Positions 1 through 10,324 of a stretch of DNA of 64,000 nucleotides are shown in pieces. Below the pieces are notes generated by a model. The model had not been told where the DNA came from and searched no databases. It saw nothing but the letters and a program-made list of their open reading frames with translations. A program made the translations under genes and the position numbers. Origin of the DNA: Saccharopolyspora thermophila (GTDB lineage: Bacteria; Actinomycetota; Actinomycetes; Mycobacteriales; Pseudonocardiaceae). The stretch's first letter is position 1, and every line of letters starts with the position of its first letter. The stretch spans positions 186,001 to 250,000 of the forward strand of contig NZ_BMMT01000003.1 in the NCBI RefSeq assembly GCF_014646075.1. Direction: 5' to 3'.

Positions 1-1537
1 CCGGTCCGGCCGGCCCGCGAGGTGGGTCCGGTTCGTCGTCCTCGACGAGGTCGGCGTCGAACTCTGTGGGGTCGAGTTCCTGGACCGGCTTGGCGGCCAG
101 GTGGTCGTACTCGGCCGCCCGGGCGTGCGGGATCGCGGCGGTGAGGTCCTCGGTGTCGCGGGTGTCCGCAGGCTCTTCCGGAGCAGCCGCGGCTGCCTCG
201 TCCTCGGGTTGCGGGGCGTCTTCGCACTGGGGGCCAGTCTCGGTGGCCGCTCCTGGCTCCGGAGTGGAGTCCGGTTCTTCGTCCCGGACTTCTCCGGTCG
301 TGTCGTCCTCGATGTCGGTAAGGGGCGCGAACCACGCGACGGCCACGGCCGGGGCGGCGATCCAGCACAGCGTCGCCGCAGCAAGCGACAACGGGTGGAG
401 GGTGACCAGCCCGAACGGGCCGTTGCCGAGCTCCCCGCCTGCGGCGTGGGCGAGGACGAACGTCGCCGCGGCAGCAGCGAGGGCCGCGACGCCGACCGCC
501 CGTAGACGGCGGGTCAGTCGGCCGCCGATCCGGCGGCAGGCCACCCCGACCACAACCCCGACGAACAGCGGAAGGAGAAAACACCCAGTCCACCAGATCG
601 GCAGTGCGTGCGTTGGCAGCACCGCGAGGAGCGGCAGGTCCGGTGCCGGCCCGGGCTCGACGTGGAGCGGGTGCACCGCGAGCCGACCGACCGACAATCC
701 GGTGCCTGCGGCGAACGCCCAGCCCGCCAGTACCGCGTTCGGCAGGTACACGACCGACAGCAGGGTCGCTCCGATCGCGTCACCGGCGGTGCCGGACCGG
801 TCGAGGGACGCCGCCATGTCCGGCGCGGACAGGCAGACGGAGAGGAGGAGTACGACACCGCCCGCGGCGATCAGCGCGGCGAACGCGAGCAGCCCGACAC
901 GCAGGCCAGACCAGACCACGGCGTCGACTCGTTCCCAGACCAGGTAGACCAGTCCGCAGCGGTTGGCGACACCGGCCGTCGCCGCGATGGTGGCAGTGGC
1001 CGCGCAGCTCAAAAAGGCGTCCACCGGCACTGCGTTGACCGGGCCGTCCAGCAGTACGGCAATGGCGGTACCCGCCATTCCGTGCACCAGGCCCATCGCG
1101 GTGATCACCGGCCACGCCTGATCGGGGCGGCGCACCCGCGACCGGCGCGCGACCCAGCCGGAGGCGCTGGCGATCAGCAGCATCACGAGCGCGGTTGGCA
1201 ACAACGGCAGGACGCTCAACGGCGCACCCGTGATCGTCAACGCCGCCTGGTGCAGCGCCAACCATCCGGGCAGGGCGGCGATCAGGGCGACGACCGGGTC
1301 GAACTGCGCACTGGTCGCGGTGGCCGTGACCAGTGCGATCAGCCCGGCGGTGGCGAGGTAGCCGACGAGCAGGACGGTGGTGATCGCCGCGGCCAGCAAC
1401 CACCAGCGGATGCCCACTTTCCGCTCGTGCGGGGCGTCGGCGATGGCGTGGGGTATCGAGTCGAGCACGGACACGAGGCCGAATGTCGCACCGGTGTTCC
1501 GCCGAAGGGGCCAGAACACGCCGCCGACTCCGCCCAT
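1..1537 (-). CDS. DUF6350 family integral membrane protein, C-terminal end cut by window edge
   Basis: The minus-strand frame is open from an ATG at 1537 to the first base of the window, giving about 512 residues with the stop lying outside. It starts MGGVGGVFWPLRR, then carries many hydrophobic segments, followed by an acidic, Glu/Asp/Pro-rich cytoplasmic tail of about 80 residues near the window edge. That architecture and the motif LSVLPLLPTALVMLL match actinobacterial DUF6350 membrane proteins (the Rv0955 position in M. tuberculosis). Family knowledge: function is not established. A GTG at 1558 is an in-frame alternative start; neither start has a convincing ribosome-binding site. The DUF5336 gene lies upstream on the same strand with a terminator-like hairpin between, so they may be transcribed separately. 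Confidence 0.85.
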   Translation of the reverse strand, partial: MGGVGGVFWPLRRNTGATFGLVSVLDSIPHAIADAPHERKVGIRWWLLAAAITTVLLVGYLATAGLIALVTATATSAQFDPVVALIAALPGWLALHQAALTITGAPLSVLPLLPTALVMLLIASASGWVARRSRVRRPDQAWPVITAMGLVHGMAGTAIAVLLDGPVNAVPVDAFLSCAATATIAATAGVANRCGLVYLVWERVDAVVWSGLRVGLLAFAALIAAGGVVLLLSVCLSAPDMAASLDRSGTAGDAIGATLLSVVYLPNAVLAGWAFAAGTGLSVGRLAVHPLHVEPGPAPDLPLLAVLPTHALPIWWTGCFLLPLFVGVVVGVACRRIGGRLTRRLRAVGVAALAAAAATFVLAHAAGGELGNGPFGLVTLHPLSLAAATLCWIAAPAVAVAWFAPLTDIEDDTTGEVRDEEPDSTPEPGAATETGPQCEDAPQPEDEAAAAAPEEPADTRDTEDLTAAIPHARAAEYDHLAAKPVQELDPTEFDADLVEDDEPDPPRGPAGP

Positions 1538-1634
1538 CGGGCGACGGCAACTGTCCACTGCGGACGGAGGTGATCACGAAGCGTTCGCGCCGTGCCGGGA
1601 GCGGGCCACGGGTGGGGGACGTCAGAACAGCAAC

Positions 1635-1662
1635 GCGCGCCGACGGTGACCCGTCGACGCGC
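1635..1662 (-). terminator. hairpin terminator after DUF5336 gene
   Basis: A stem of 5 plus 6 base pairs with one mismatch (GCGCG/CGCGC and CGACGG/CCGTCG, loop TGAC) sits just after the stop of the DUF5336 gene on the minus strand. There is no U-tract, which is usual in actinobacteria. Confidence 0.5.
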
Positions 1663-1677
1663 GCGGCCGTGAAAAGA

Positions 1678-2454
1678 TCAGAAAGGATTGGCGCCGGGGT
1701 GCGGCATCTGCTGGGTGCCCTGCGGCCCGGTGTGGCCCGACTGGCCGTGCTGCCCGGACGAGGACCCGCCCTGGCCCGGCTGGCCGGACTGGTTCTGACC
1801 GGACGGAGCTGGACCGGACTGGGCTGTGTGGGACGGAGCCGCGGGCTGCCCGGGCTGGCTGCCCGAGGCCGGTACCCACCCGCCCGGCTGCGGCGGCTGG
1901 GTGCCGACCGGGCTCCAGCCACCGGTGCCCGGCTGCGCCGGCTGGCCCGTTGGCCACCCGGGACCACCCGGCCCGCCGGGTGCGCCCGGCTTGCCGGGCT
2001 GGAACGGACCGGGCTGGCCGAACGCGGGCTTCGACGGCTGCGAGGGCTGCGACGACGGCAGGGTGAGAATGCCGCCGTCGATCAGCAGCACGCCGAGGAC
2101 ACCGCCGAGCTGGGCGAGAGTCAGCAGCAGGAGCACGACGGTGACGCCGCCCGCGGTGCCGCCGACCAGGTCCTGCAGCAGGGCGAGCGTGGCGTAGGCG
2201 GCCAGCGGTGCCGCCGCGAACAGGCAGTCGGGCGTCTTCGGCACGAAGCGGAGACCGGCCAGCGCCGCGGCGCAGATCAGCGCGAAGCCGGTGAGGCTGC
2301 CCATGACGACGCCGGCGGCCTCGTCGAAGAAGCCGATCAGGTAGCCGATCAGTCCGGCTCCGGCCGCCACCAGGGCCAGGATCTCCCTGATCCCGAGCGG
2401 GAGCCGGGTGGATTCCGGGCTTGCCGACGGTGGCGACTGGGGGAATGCGGACAT
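1678..2454 (-). CDS. DUF5336 family membrane protein with Pro/Gly/Gln-rich tail
   Basis: This is a 258-residue protein starting MSAFPQSPPSASPES. About four hydrophobic helices occupy residues 20-135. A long low-complexity tail rich in Gln, Pro, Gly and Ser follows, ending HPGANPF. The order of a short polar head, four helices and a PGQ-rich tail is that of the actinobacterial DUF5336 (34 kDa antigen-like) proteins, the Rv0954 position in M. tuberculosis, whose role is linked to the cell envelope and division but not settled. The ATG at 2454 was chosen because GAGGAG lies about 12 bases upstream; a longer frame begins at 2526. It lies downstream of sucD on the same strand, beyond a strong terminator. 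Confidence 0.85.
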   Translation of the reverse strand: MSAFPQSPPSASPESTRLPLGIREILALVAAGAGLIGYLIGFFDEAAGVVMGSLTGFALICAAALAGLRFVPKTPDCLFAAAPLAAYATLALLQDLVGGTAGGVTVVLLLLTLAQLGGVLGVLLIDGGILTLPSSQPSQPSKPAFGQPGPFQPGKPGAPGGPGGPGWPTGQPAQPGTGGWSPVGTQPPQPGGWVPASGSQPGQPAAPSHTAQSGPAPSGQNQSGQPGQGGSSSGQHGQSGHTGPQGTQQMPHPGANPF

Positions 2455-2577
2455 GGCGGAACGGACTCCTCGGTAAACGCTCGGGTGCGTGGTGCGGCGC
2501 GGGCTGGCGCTGTCGGAGCGGTCCACGCGCCGGTGTTGCCTGGACGCCAGTGTGCCGTACAGCGGCGGAAAGCCACC

Positions 2578-2607
2578 GGGGCCGGACCCCCGAAGGCGTC
2601 CGGCCCC
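2578..2607 (-). terminator. terminator of the sucCD operon
   Basis: A perfect 10-bp inverted repeat (GGGGCCGGAC / GTCCGGCCCC) with a 10-base loop lies 24 bases past the sucD stop, between sucD and the DUF5336 gene. Confidence 0.75.
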
Positions 2608-2630
2608 GAAATGCGCGCAGAACCGTCGAC

Positions 2631-3515
<885 letters not shown>

Positions 3516-3519
3516 GGCC

Positions 3520-4686
<1,167 letters not shown>

Positions 4687-4971
4687 TCGACTCTCCTGCG
4701 ACGTCGGTGTCGGACTCCGGTGACGATATCGACCTGCGACGACGCATGGGGCGGCGCACCCGGTGAACTGCCTCACCTGCGGTAGGGCGTTGCGCCTGGT
4801 CAAACCGTCCAGCACGGGATTCGCCTGCTCCGGCAGGCCGATATCGACGTCCGTGGTGACGAACGGAACAGCGCACCGTGACGGTGTCGCCGGATTCTCG
4901 ACCGATCCCGAACGACCGGGCAAGCCGTCAGATCGAGTGATTCGCCCGCCGGGGACGGGCTGGATCGCGCG

Positions 4972-6687
4972 CTAGGCCAGTTCCGGATCGCGACGACTGC
5001 GGGCGGCGGCGAGGGCCGTGCCCAGGAGGACCGCGGTGCAGGCCAGTCCGAACCAGAGGCCGGGGCCGGGGTTGGCGTCCGGGAAACGGCCGGCGGTGAG
5101 CGGGTACTCCAGCACGCGGACGGACACGACCAGCGCCGCGCCGCACAGGAGGGCGGCAGCCCGCTGCGGACGGCACATCGGGGCCAGCACCGCAGCGCCG
5201 ACGACCGCGGCGAGCGCGATTACCAACCCCCAGGACGCCGTGCTGAAGGCGGTGAACACCCCGGGCGCCGTGTAGTCGGACGCGGTCACCACCGGGACGC
5301 TGAACGCCCCCGCGCCGAGCGGGAGCGCCACCAGCGACGGGAACAGGACCAGCCGGTGCATCGCCATCTCGGTGAGGTCGACGTCGTCGCGTTCCACTCC
5401 GCCGGCGACGGCCGCGATCGCTGCGGCGAGCGCCGCGAACAGCACTGCCGCCCCGGCGGCCCACGATCCGTAGTCCGCTTCCGCTTCGGCTGCCTGCATC
5501 GCGGTGAACACCGCGTCCAGCACTCCGGCCGCCGCGAGCGGGACCACGACCCACACCACCGGCAACACCGGCCGCAGCCAGCGCCCGACGCGCGGCAGCA
5601 GGAGGAGGCCACCGACCAGCACCAGCAGGCCGCCGGCGGGCCACAGCACCCGGGCCGGGTACGGCGACGGGTCGCGAAGTCCGAACGGCATCTCCACCTG
5701 CGGCATGGCTGCCGCGACCAGCGCCAGGGTCCCGGCGATCAGGGCGAACACCGCTGCCAGGGCGATCAGCCGGGTGAACGTCGGCAGGCTCAGGTCCCCG
5801 GTGGCCTCGACCGACCGGTTCCGCCCGGCCGGCAACGCGAGGGTGGCCAGCGCGACCACCGCGACCAGTCCGAGGACCGGCCCCCAGGCGAGGGTGAGCT
5901 GGTCGAGGACGGCGACCGCCACCAGCGGGGGGAGGACGATCCCGGCCAGCGCGACGGCGAGCCCGAGCAGCCCGCCGCGTGCGACGTCCGGGTCACCGGC
6001 ACCGGCGAAGAACCCGGCTGCGGTGGGAGCACCGACGGCGAGCAGCACGCTGCCGACCAGCACCGGCAGCGGCGCGTCGACTGCGGGGTTCGGCAGCAGG
6101 TACGGGTCGTCGGAGGCGAACGGAGCCATCAGCACGGCGACCGCGGCCAGGAATCCGGCGCACAGGACGAGCGTGAGCAGGCCCTGCCGGTGCGCTCCGG
6201 CTGATTCCTCGCCGTGCTGGATGCCGCGCACGGCGAGGAGCCCGCCCACAAGCGAGGCCACGTGCCCGGCGAGGAGCAGCCAGGTCCCGGCCGACGGCGT
6301 GTAGGCGTCGAGCGTGTCGACCCGCAGCAGTTCCGGCCGGGCCGCGCGCCCGGCGTTGACGAGGAACTGCAGGTCGAGGACCAACCGTCCGGGGGCCAGC
6401 ACCGCCGGCCCGATGAGCAGCGCGGCCGCGGTCGCGGGGTGGCCGACCTTCGCGAAGGCGGCGGCAAGCGCGGGCGCGGCCAGCGCGAGCGGCAGGAGGA
6501 GAGGCCAGGCGGCGAAGGCCGCCGATGCACCGGGGGCGACGAGCCCGGCGAGCGGGCCCAGTCCGACGAGCGCGGCACCGACGGCGGTGAGCGCGATCGC
6601 GGCGCGCAGAGGCGCTGGTCGGTCTGGGGTGGGCTGCGGATTCGTGGCCGGAGCCGAGGAACCGCCAAGATCGGGCCGCGCAGTCAC
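4972..6687 (-). CDS. large polytopic membrane protein, function unknown
   Basis: This is a 571-residue protein with a short Pro-rich N-terminus (VTARPDLGGSSAPATNPQP) and then roughly 12-14 hydrophobic segments to the end. Ala, Leu, Val and Gly dominate; I see no catalytic or transporter motif and no recognised domain. The GTG at 6687 is the first start before the hydrophobic part and was preferred over a longer frame to 7008 whose extra residues look non-coding. It is transcribed in the same direction as sucC but ends 285 bases before it. It diverges from the M23 peptidase gene. Gene reality is well supported by the continuous membrane-protein pattern; function is not. Confidence 0.75.
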   Translation of the reverse strand: MTARPDLGGSSAPATNPQPTPDRPAPLRAAIALTAVGAALVGLGPLAGLVAPGASAAFAAWPLLLPLALAAPALAAAFAKVGHPATAAALLIGPAVLAPGRLVLDLQFLVNAGRAARPELLRVDTLDAYTPSAGTWLLLAGHVASLVGGLLAVRGIQHGEESAGAHRQGLLTLVLCAGFLAAVAVLMAPFASDDPYLLPNPAVDAPLPVLVGSVLLAVGAPTAAGFFAGAGDPDVARGGLLGLAVALAGIVLPPLVAVAVLDQLTLAWGPVLGLVAVVALATLALPAGRNRSVEATGDLSLPTFTRLIALAAVFALIAGTLALVAAAMPQVEMPFGLRDPSPYPARVLWPAGGLLVLVGGLLLLPRVGRWLRPVLPVVWVVVPLAAAGVLDAVFTAMQAAEAEADYGSWAAGAAVLFAALAAAIAAVAGGVERDDVDLTEMAMHRLVLFPSLVALPLGAGAFSVPVVTASDYTAPGVFTAFSTASWGLVIALAAVVGAAVLAPMCRPQRAAALLCGAALVVSVRVLEYPLTAGRFPDANPGPGLWFGLACTAVLLGTALAAARSRRDPELA

Positions 6688-7154
6688 TGCGCCGACGCTA
6701 GCAACTCGGGGGTCGTCGGCGGACCACCGGTCGGCCCCGCCCGGGTATCCCGGATCGGCCGACCGAACGGAGCACCCGAGGTTGCTCGACAAGCGGCTCT
6801 TTGAGTGTGACTTACGACACAATTTTGCGCCGCCGCGTGTCTGGATCAAGACACCGGGACGCCCGCCCTGGGCCGATCGGATGGACCCGCGGTGATCACG
6901 AAGTCGCAGGCAGCTCCGGTGTGCGATCGCCACGCCCAGTATCCACACGAGCCCGACAACGGACACCCGAGCACCACGGCCGACCACCCACCGTGTCCGA
7001 CGCGTCACGGTCCGGGATTTGCCCCTAGGGGACCAGCTTGGTTACTGTCCCCCGGTCCGTTGTCACGGTCTGATCACGACGCCGGTTCCCCGACCGGCGC
7101 CCGGGACCCCCGCTCCGGCGAGTGGTCGGACTCCCCGAGACGGAAGGGCAGGCA
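6688..7154. other. 467-bp divergent intergenic region upstream of the M23 peptidase
   Basis: No gene is seen here. The stretch contains an inverted repeat GGGGAC-N13-GTCCCC at about 7027-7051 and several GTGATCAC-type palindromes (about 6892). It is long enough for a structured 5' leader for the peptidase mRNA. I looked for the ydaO (c-di-AMP) riboswitch often found before actinobacterial cell-wall hydrolases, but its hallmark conserved segments are not evident. Confidence 0.4.
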
Positions 7155-7964
7155 TTGGCTCGACACCGCTCCCCCGGCGGCGAACGACTTTCTGTGGGCT
7201 GTGCGGAGGCGTCCCCCGACGACCCCTCCAGCAGTGGGAGCCCGGGACGGGGCTCCTCGACCGCTTCGGTCTGGCGCGGCCGCGTGGTCGTCGCCGCCGT
7301 GGCAGCCGGCGCCTTCGCGGCAGCCGGTCAGTCGTTGGCCGCCGGCGAAGGGCACGCTTCCCCGGACCACGACGACTTCAATCCCTCGGACGCGTCGGCT
7401 TCGCTGAACAGCGCGATGACCGAGGCCAGCTACACCGGAGTCGGCGGCAGCGCCCCCGCCCCCGAGGTGCTGCCGGTGGCCAGGACCTCGGACCTCAACG
7501 CCGAGATGGCCAAGCTCGTCAAGGGCGAGCGCATCGAGCAGGAGCGCATCGCCGCTGAGGAAGCGGCTCGCGCCCCCAAGTTCGTCCTCCCCACGATCGG
7601 CAACTTCACCTCCGGTTTCGGTGGCCGCTGGGGCACCACCCACTACGGCATCGACATCGCCAACGCCAAGGGCACGCCGATCTATTCCGTCGCCGACGGT
7701 GTGGTGATCGAGGCGGGCCCGGCCAGCGGTTTCGGCCTGTGGGTCCGGGTCCAGCACGAGGACGGCACGATCACCGTCTACGGCCACGTCAACACCATCA
7801 CGGTGGACGAGGGCGACAAGGTCAAGGCCGGCGACCAGATCGCCACCATGGGCAACCGCGGCTTCTCCACCGGTCCGCACCTGCACTTCGAGGTGTGGAA
7901 CCCCAGCGGCAAGAAGATCAATCCGCTGCCCTGGATGCGGGCCCGCGGCATCTCCCCGGTCTGA
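7155..7964 (+). CDS. secreted or membrane-anchored M23 (LytM) peptidase
   Basis: This 269-residue protein is a zinc endopeptidase predicted to cleave peptidoglycan cross-bridges outside the membrane. A hydrophobic segment (residues 42-60, VVVAAVAAGAFAAAG) acts as signal anchor. A linker with a short charged coiled region (112-140) precedes the M23 domain (145-265). The metal ligands are visible: H163 and D167 in HYGID and H244 in HLHFE, with H211 also conserved. The TTG at 7155 was chosen because GGAAGG lies just upstream and the sequence LARHRS is a typical start; the frame runs back to 7122. It corresponds in position to Rv0950c. A bidirectional hairpin follows the stop. Confidence 0.9.
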   Translation: MARHRSPGGERLSVGCAEASPDDPSSSGSPGRGSSTASVWRGRVVVAAVAAGAFAAAGQSLAAGEGHASPDHDDFNPSDASASLNSAMTEASYTGVGGSAPAPEVLPVARTSDLNAEMAKLVKGERIEQERIAAEEAARAPKFVLPTIGNFTSGFGGRWGTTHYGIDIANAKGTPIYSVADGVVIEAGPASGFGLWVRVQHEDGTITVYGHVNTITVDEGDKVKAGDQIATMGNRGFSTGPHLHFEVWNPSGKKINPLPWMRARGISPV

Positions 7965-7971
7965 CGACCGT

Positions 7972-8003
7972 GTGGACCGGGTCGCCGCCAGGGCCCGGTC
8001 CAC
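7972..8003. terminator. bidirectional terminator between M23 gene and GbsR gene
   Basis: A perfect 10-bp inverted repeat (GTGGACCGGG / CCCGGTCCAC, 12-base loop) lies 7 bases past the peptidase stop and 3 bases before the stop of the convergent regulator gene. Confidence 0.75.
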
Positions 8004-8006
8004 CCG

Positions 8007-8498
8007 TCACGTGGTGCCTGTCGACTTCCGCTGGCGGCGCCACTTCTCCATGAGCCCGGGGAACTCGCCGCGCAGGAACTCGAAGAACTCTCGGGTGTCG
8101 GCCAGTCGCCGTCCGGCGCGCGAGTCCGCGCCGAGTGCCGCCTCTCCTTCGGCCAGCGTGTTTTCCCAGGCCAGCAGTTGCGCGCCACGGTCCATGACGG
8201 TGGTGTACCAGAGGTCGTCGAGCACCCGGTAGTCGTCGCGTCGTTCCCCCGGTCTGCGTTCCCGCACCACCAGTTTCACCTGCACCAGGTACCGGACCGC
8301 GCCGGACACCGCGGCCGGGCTGACCTGCAGGACGTCCGCGAGTTCACCGGCGGTGCGCCGGCCGTCCTCGGCGACGAGCAGGCTGGCGAACACCCGCGCC
8401 GCCATCCGCGGCATCCCGGCGTCGGCCAGGTCCAACGCGAACCGCTCGACGAACCGCCGAACCCCCTCTGATTCCCCGGTTCGTTCGTCACGCGCCAT
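8007..8498 (-). CDS. GbsR/MarR family winged-helix transcriptional regulator
   Basis: This is a 163-residue protein. The winged helix-turn-helix spans residues 25-95 (MAARVFASLL, then LADVLQVSPAAVSGAVRYLVQ as recognition region, then a wing with RRPGERRDDYRV). A C-terminal helical region (100-155) is typical of GbsR-type proteins that sense a small ligand. It is divergent from the double methyltransferase gene, and a palindrome (8555-8572) lies in the 84 bases between them. A possible promoter for the regulator (TTGTTT at 8575-8570, 17-base spacer, TAGAAA at 8552-8547) straddles that palindrome, so it probably represses itself and the methyltransferase. That is inference from layout. Confidence 0.85.
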   Translation of the reverse strand: MARDERTGESEGVRRFVERFALDLADAGMPRMAARVFASLLVAEDGRRTAGELADVLQVSPAAVSGAVRYLVQVKLVVRERRPGERRDDYRVLDDLWYTTVMDRGAQLLAWENTLAEGEAALGADSRAGRRLADTREFFEFLRGEFPGLMEKWRRQRKSTGTT

Positions 8499-8549
8499 GT
8501 CCCGCTCCCTCCCCCACCCGCTTGATCACTGACGGAGTTCACACAGTTT

Positions 8550-8581
8550 CTACATTTCACAACTTTGTGAAACAAGTGTAG
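8550..8581. promoter_or_regulatory. palindromic operator between GbsR regulator and methyltransferase
   Basis: The core is TTTCACAA-CT-TTGTGAAA (8555-8572), perfect 8-bp arms with a 2-base centre. It is flanked by an outer inverted pair CTACA / TGTAG (8550-8554 and 8577-8581). It lies between the -35 and -10 of the putative regulator promoter and directly abuts the methyltransferase start, as expected of a repressor site. Confidence 0.75.
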
Positions 8582-8582
8582 C

Positions 8583-10223
8583 TTGAGCGCCGTGACCAAC
8601 CAGATCCGGTTGACCGGTGCACAACAGACGCTCTTCGGCCCGCTCTACGCGCGGGCGCTGGACAACCGCAGGCTCGATCCGGTGCTCGGCGACGAGGCCG
8701 CCGAACAGGTGCTGAACCGCGTCGACGTCGACCTCCGCGCCGCCAGGCTCGACATCGGGGATCAGCTGACGGTGGTCCTGCGCGCCAAGGAACTCGACGA
8801 CTGGGTCGCCGGCTACCTCGCCGACCACCCTGACGCGGTGGTGCTGCACCTGGGTTGCGGTCTGGACAGTCGAGCCTTCCGGCTCGGCCTGCCCACCGGG
8901 GTGCACTGGTACGACGTCGACATGCCGGACGTCATCAAGCTGCGCGACCAGTTGTACCCGGACACCCCGGAGAACTACCGCACGATCGCGAGCTCGGCGA
9001 CCGATCCGCAATGGCTCGACGAGATCCCGACGGGACGACCCACCCTGGTCGTCGCCGAGGGGCTGACCATGTACCTGACCGAAGCCGGCGGGATCGGGCT
9101 GCTGCGGCGGATCGTCGAACGGTTCCGCGTCGGCGAGATGATGTTCGACGCCGTCCTGCCGTATGTCCTCCGGGCCGCGCGCTACTCGCGCTTCCTGCGA
9201 CGGGCCGACGCCGAGATCCACTGGGGTGTCGGCGACCCGCACTCCCTGGAGCTGCGGGTGCCGGGGTTGCGCCTGCGGCGCGAGCAGCCGCTGGTGGACC
9301 GGCCCGGTCTGGCGCGAATGCCCGCTGCGGAGCGGGCGATCGCGAAGCTGATGAACAGCACCGGGTGGATGCGCAACGCCCTGCGGCTGCTGCACTACAG
9401 CTTCGCGCACCGGGAAACCGAGCGCGTGGACCTGACCGGCGCCCAGGCGACCATGCTGGCCACGCTGTACCTGCGGGCGCTGGACAACCGCTCGGACGAC
9501 CCGCTGCTCGGCGACCACTACGCCGACGAAGCCGTGCAGCGCATCGACTTCGACTTCGGCAGGTTCCGGGTCAGCAGCCGCGACTCGGCTTCGGTGGCGA
9601 TCCGCGCGAAGGCGCTGGACGACTGGGTTCGCGACGCGCTGCGCCCCGGGATGGTCGTGCTGCACCTCGGGTGCGGGATGGACAGCCGCTTCGAGCGCAT
9701 CTGCCCACCGGAGTCGGTCGAGTGGTACGACATCGACCACCCCGACGTCGTCGGGGTGCGCCGCCGCTTCTTCCCCGATGGCCCGCACCGCCACACCATC
9801 GGCGCTTCGGTGACCGCCCCGGATCTGCTCGACGGCATCCCCGGGGACCGGCCGGTGCTGGTGGTCGCCGAGGGCCTGACGATGTATCTGTCCGAATCGG
9901 ACGGTGTGGCGCTGCTGCGCCGCGTCCGCGAGCACTTCCCCAGCGGCGAACTGCTCTTCGACGCCTTCAGCAGCCTGGGGGTGTGGGTGTCGAACCGATT
10001 CAATCCGGCCGTGGTGCGAGCAGGGGCGCGCCTGTCCTGGGGCATCGACGACCCGCGTTCGCTGGAGGCCGCCGTGCCGGGGCTGCGGCTGGTGACCGAG
10101 TGGTCGTTCACCGACGCGCCCGAACTCGACCGGTACCCGCGGCCGATACGCACCGCGTTGCGCGCGTCCGGGCGCATCACCGCTGTTCGCCGGCTGGGGC
10201 GGCTGCTCCGCTACCGATTCTGA
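8583..10223 (+). CDS. two-domain class I SAM methyltransferase (TcmP/LCM-type, tandem duplication)
   Basis: This 546-residue protein is two complete copies of a leucine-carboxyl-methyltransferase-like (TcmP-type polyketide O-methyltransferase) domain fused head to tail, residues about 8-272 and 278-546. Each copy has the SAM motif VVLHLGCG(L/M)DSR, the acidic loop WYD(V/I)D(M/H)PDV, and LVVAEGLTMYL; each begins with LTGAQ(Q/A)TL or LTGAQATML. Family proteins normally have one domain of about 270 residues. Both SAM sites look intact. The start is TTG at 8583 or GTG at 8592; no good ribosome-binding site is seen, and the operator ends immediately before. The substrate is unknown and no biosynthetic partners are adjacent. 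Regulated, by inference, by the divergent GbsR protein. Confidence 0.88.
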   Translation: MSAVTNQIRLTGAQQTLFGPLYARALDNRRLDPVLGDEAAEQVLNRVDVDLRAARLDIGDQLTVVLRAKELDDWVAGYLADHPDAVVLHLGCGLDSRAFRLGLPTGVHWYDVDMPDVIKLRDQLYPDTPENYRTIASSATDPQWLDEIPTGRPTLVVAEGLTMYLTEAGGIGLLRRIVERFRVGEMMFDAVLPYVLRAARYSRFLRRADAEIHWGVGDPHSLELRVPGLRLRREQPLVDRPGLARMPAAERAIAKLMNSTGWMRNALRLLHYSFAHRETERVDLTGAQATMLATLYLRALDNRSDDPLLGDHYADEAVQRIDFDFGRFRVSSRDSASVAIRAKALDDWVRDALRPGMVVLHLGCGMDSRFERICPPESVEWYDIDHPDVVGVRRRFFPDGPHRHTIGASVTAPDLLDGIPGDRPVLVVAEGLTMYLSESDGVALLRRVREHFPSGELLFDAFSSLGVWVSNRFNPAVVRAGARLSWGIDDPRSLEAAVPGLRLVTEWSFTDAPELDRYPRPIRTALRASGRITAVRRLGRLLRYRF

Positions 10224-10324
10224 ACGCGAGATCCAGCAGCGAACTAGCCGCCGCCGTGGCACGGTTTCGCCGCGGTCTGCCGGTCACGCGGCTGCGCCGC
10301 TTCGAGGACAGGCCCCGAACGGCG

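Noticed and set aside
780-1967. Minus-strand open frame of 395 codons overlapping the DUF6350 and DUF5336 genes
   Set aside because: Arg/Pro/Ala-rich noise in another frame; both real genes on the same strand show clear membrane-protein pattern.
6890-7120. ydaO/c-di-AMP riboswitch before the M23 peptidase
   Set aside because: Position is right for the class, but the conserved core segments expected of it cannot be found by eye.
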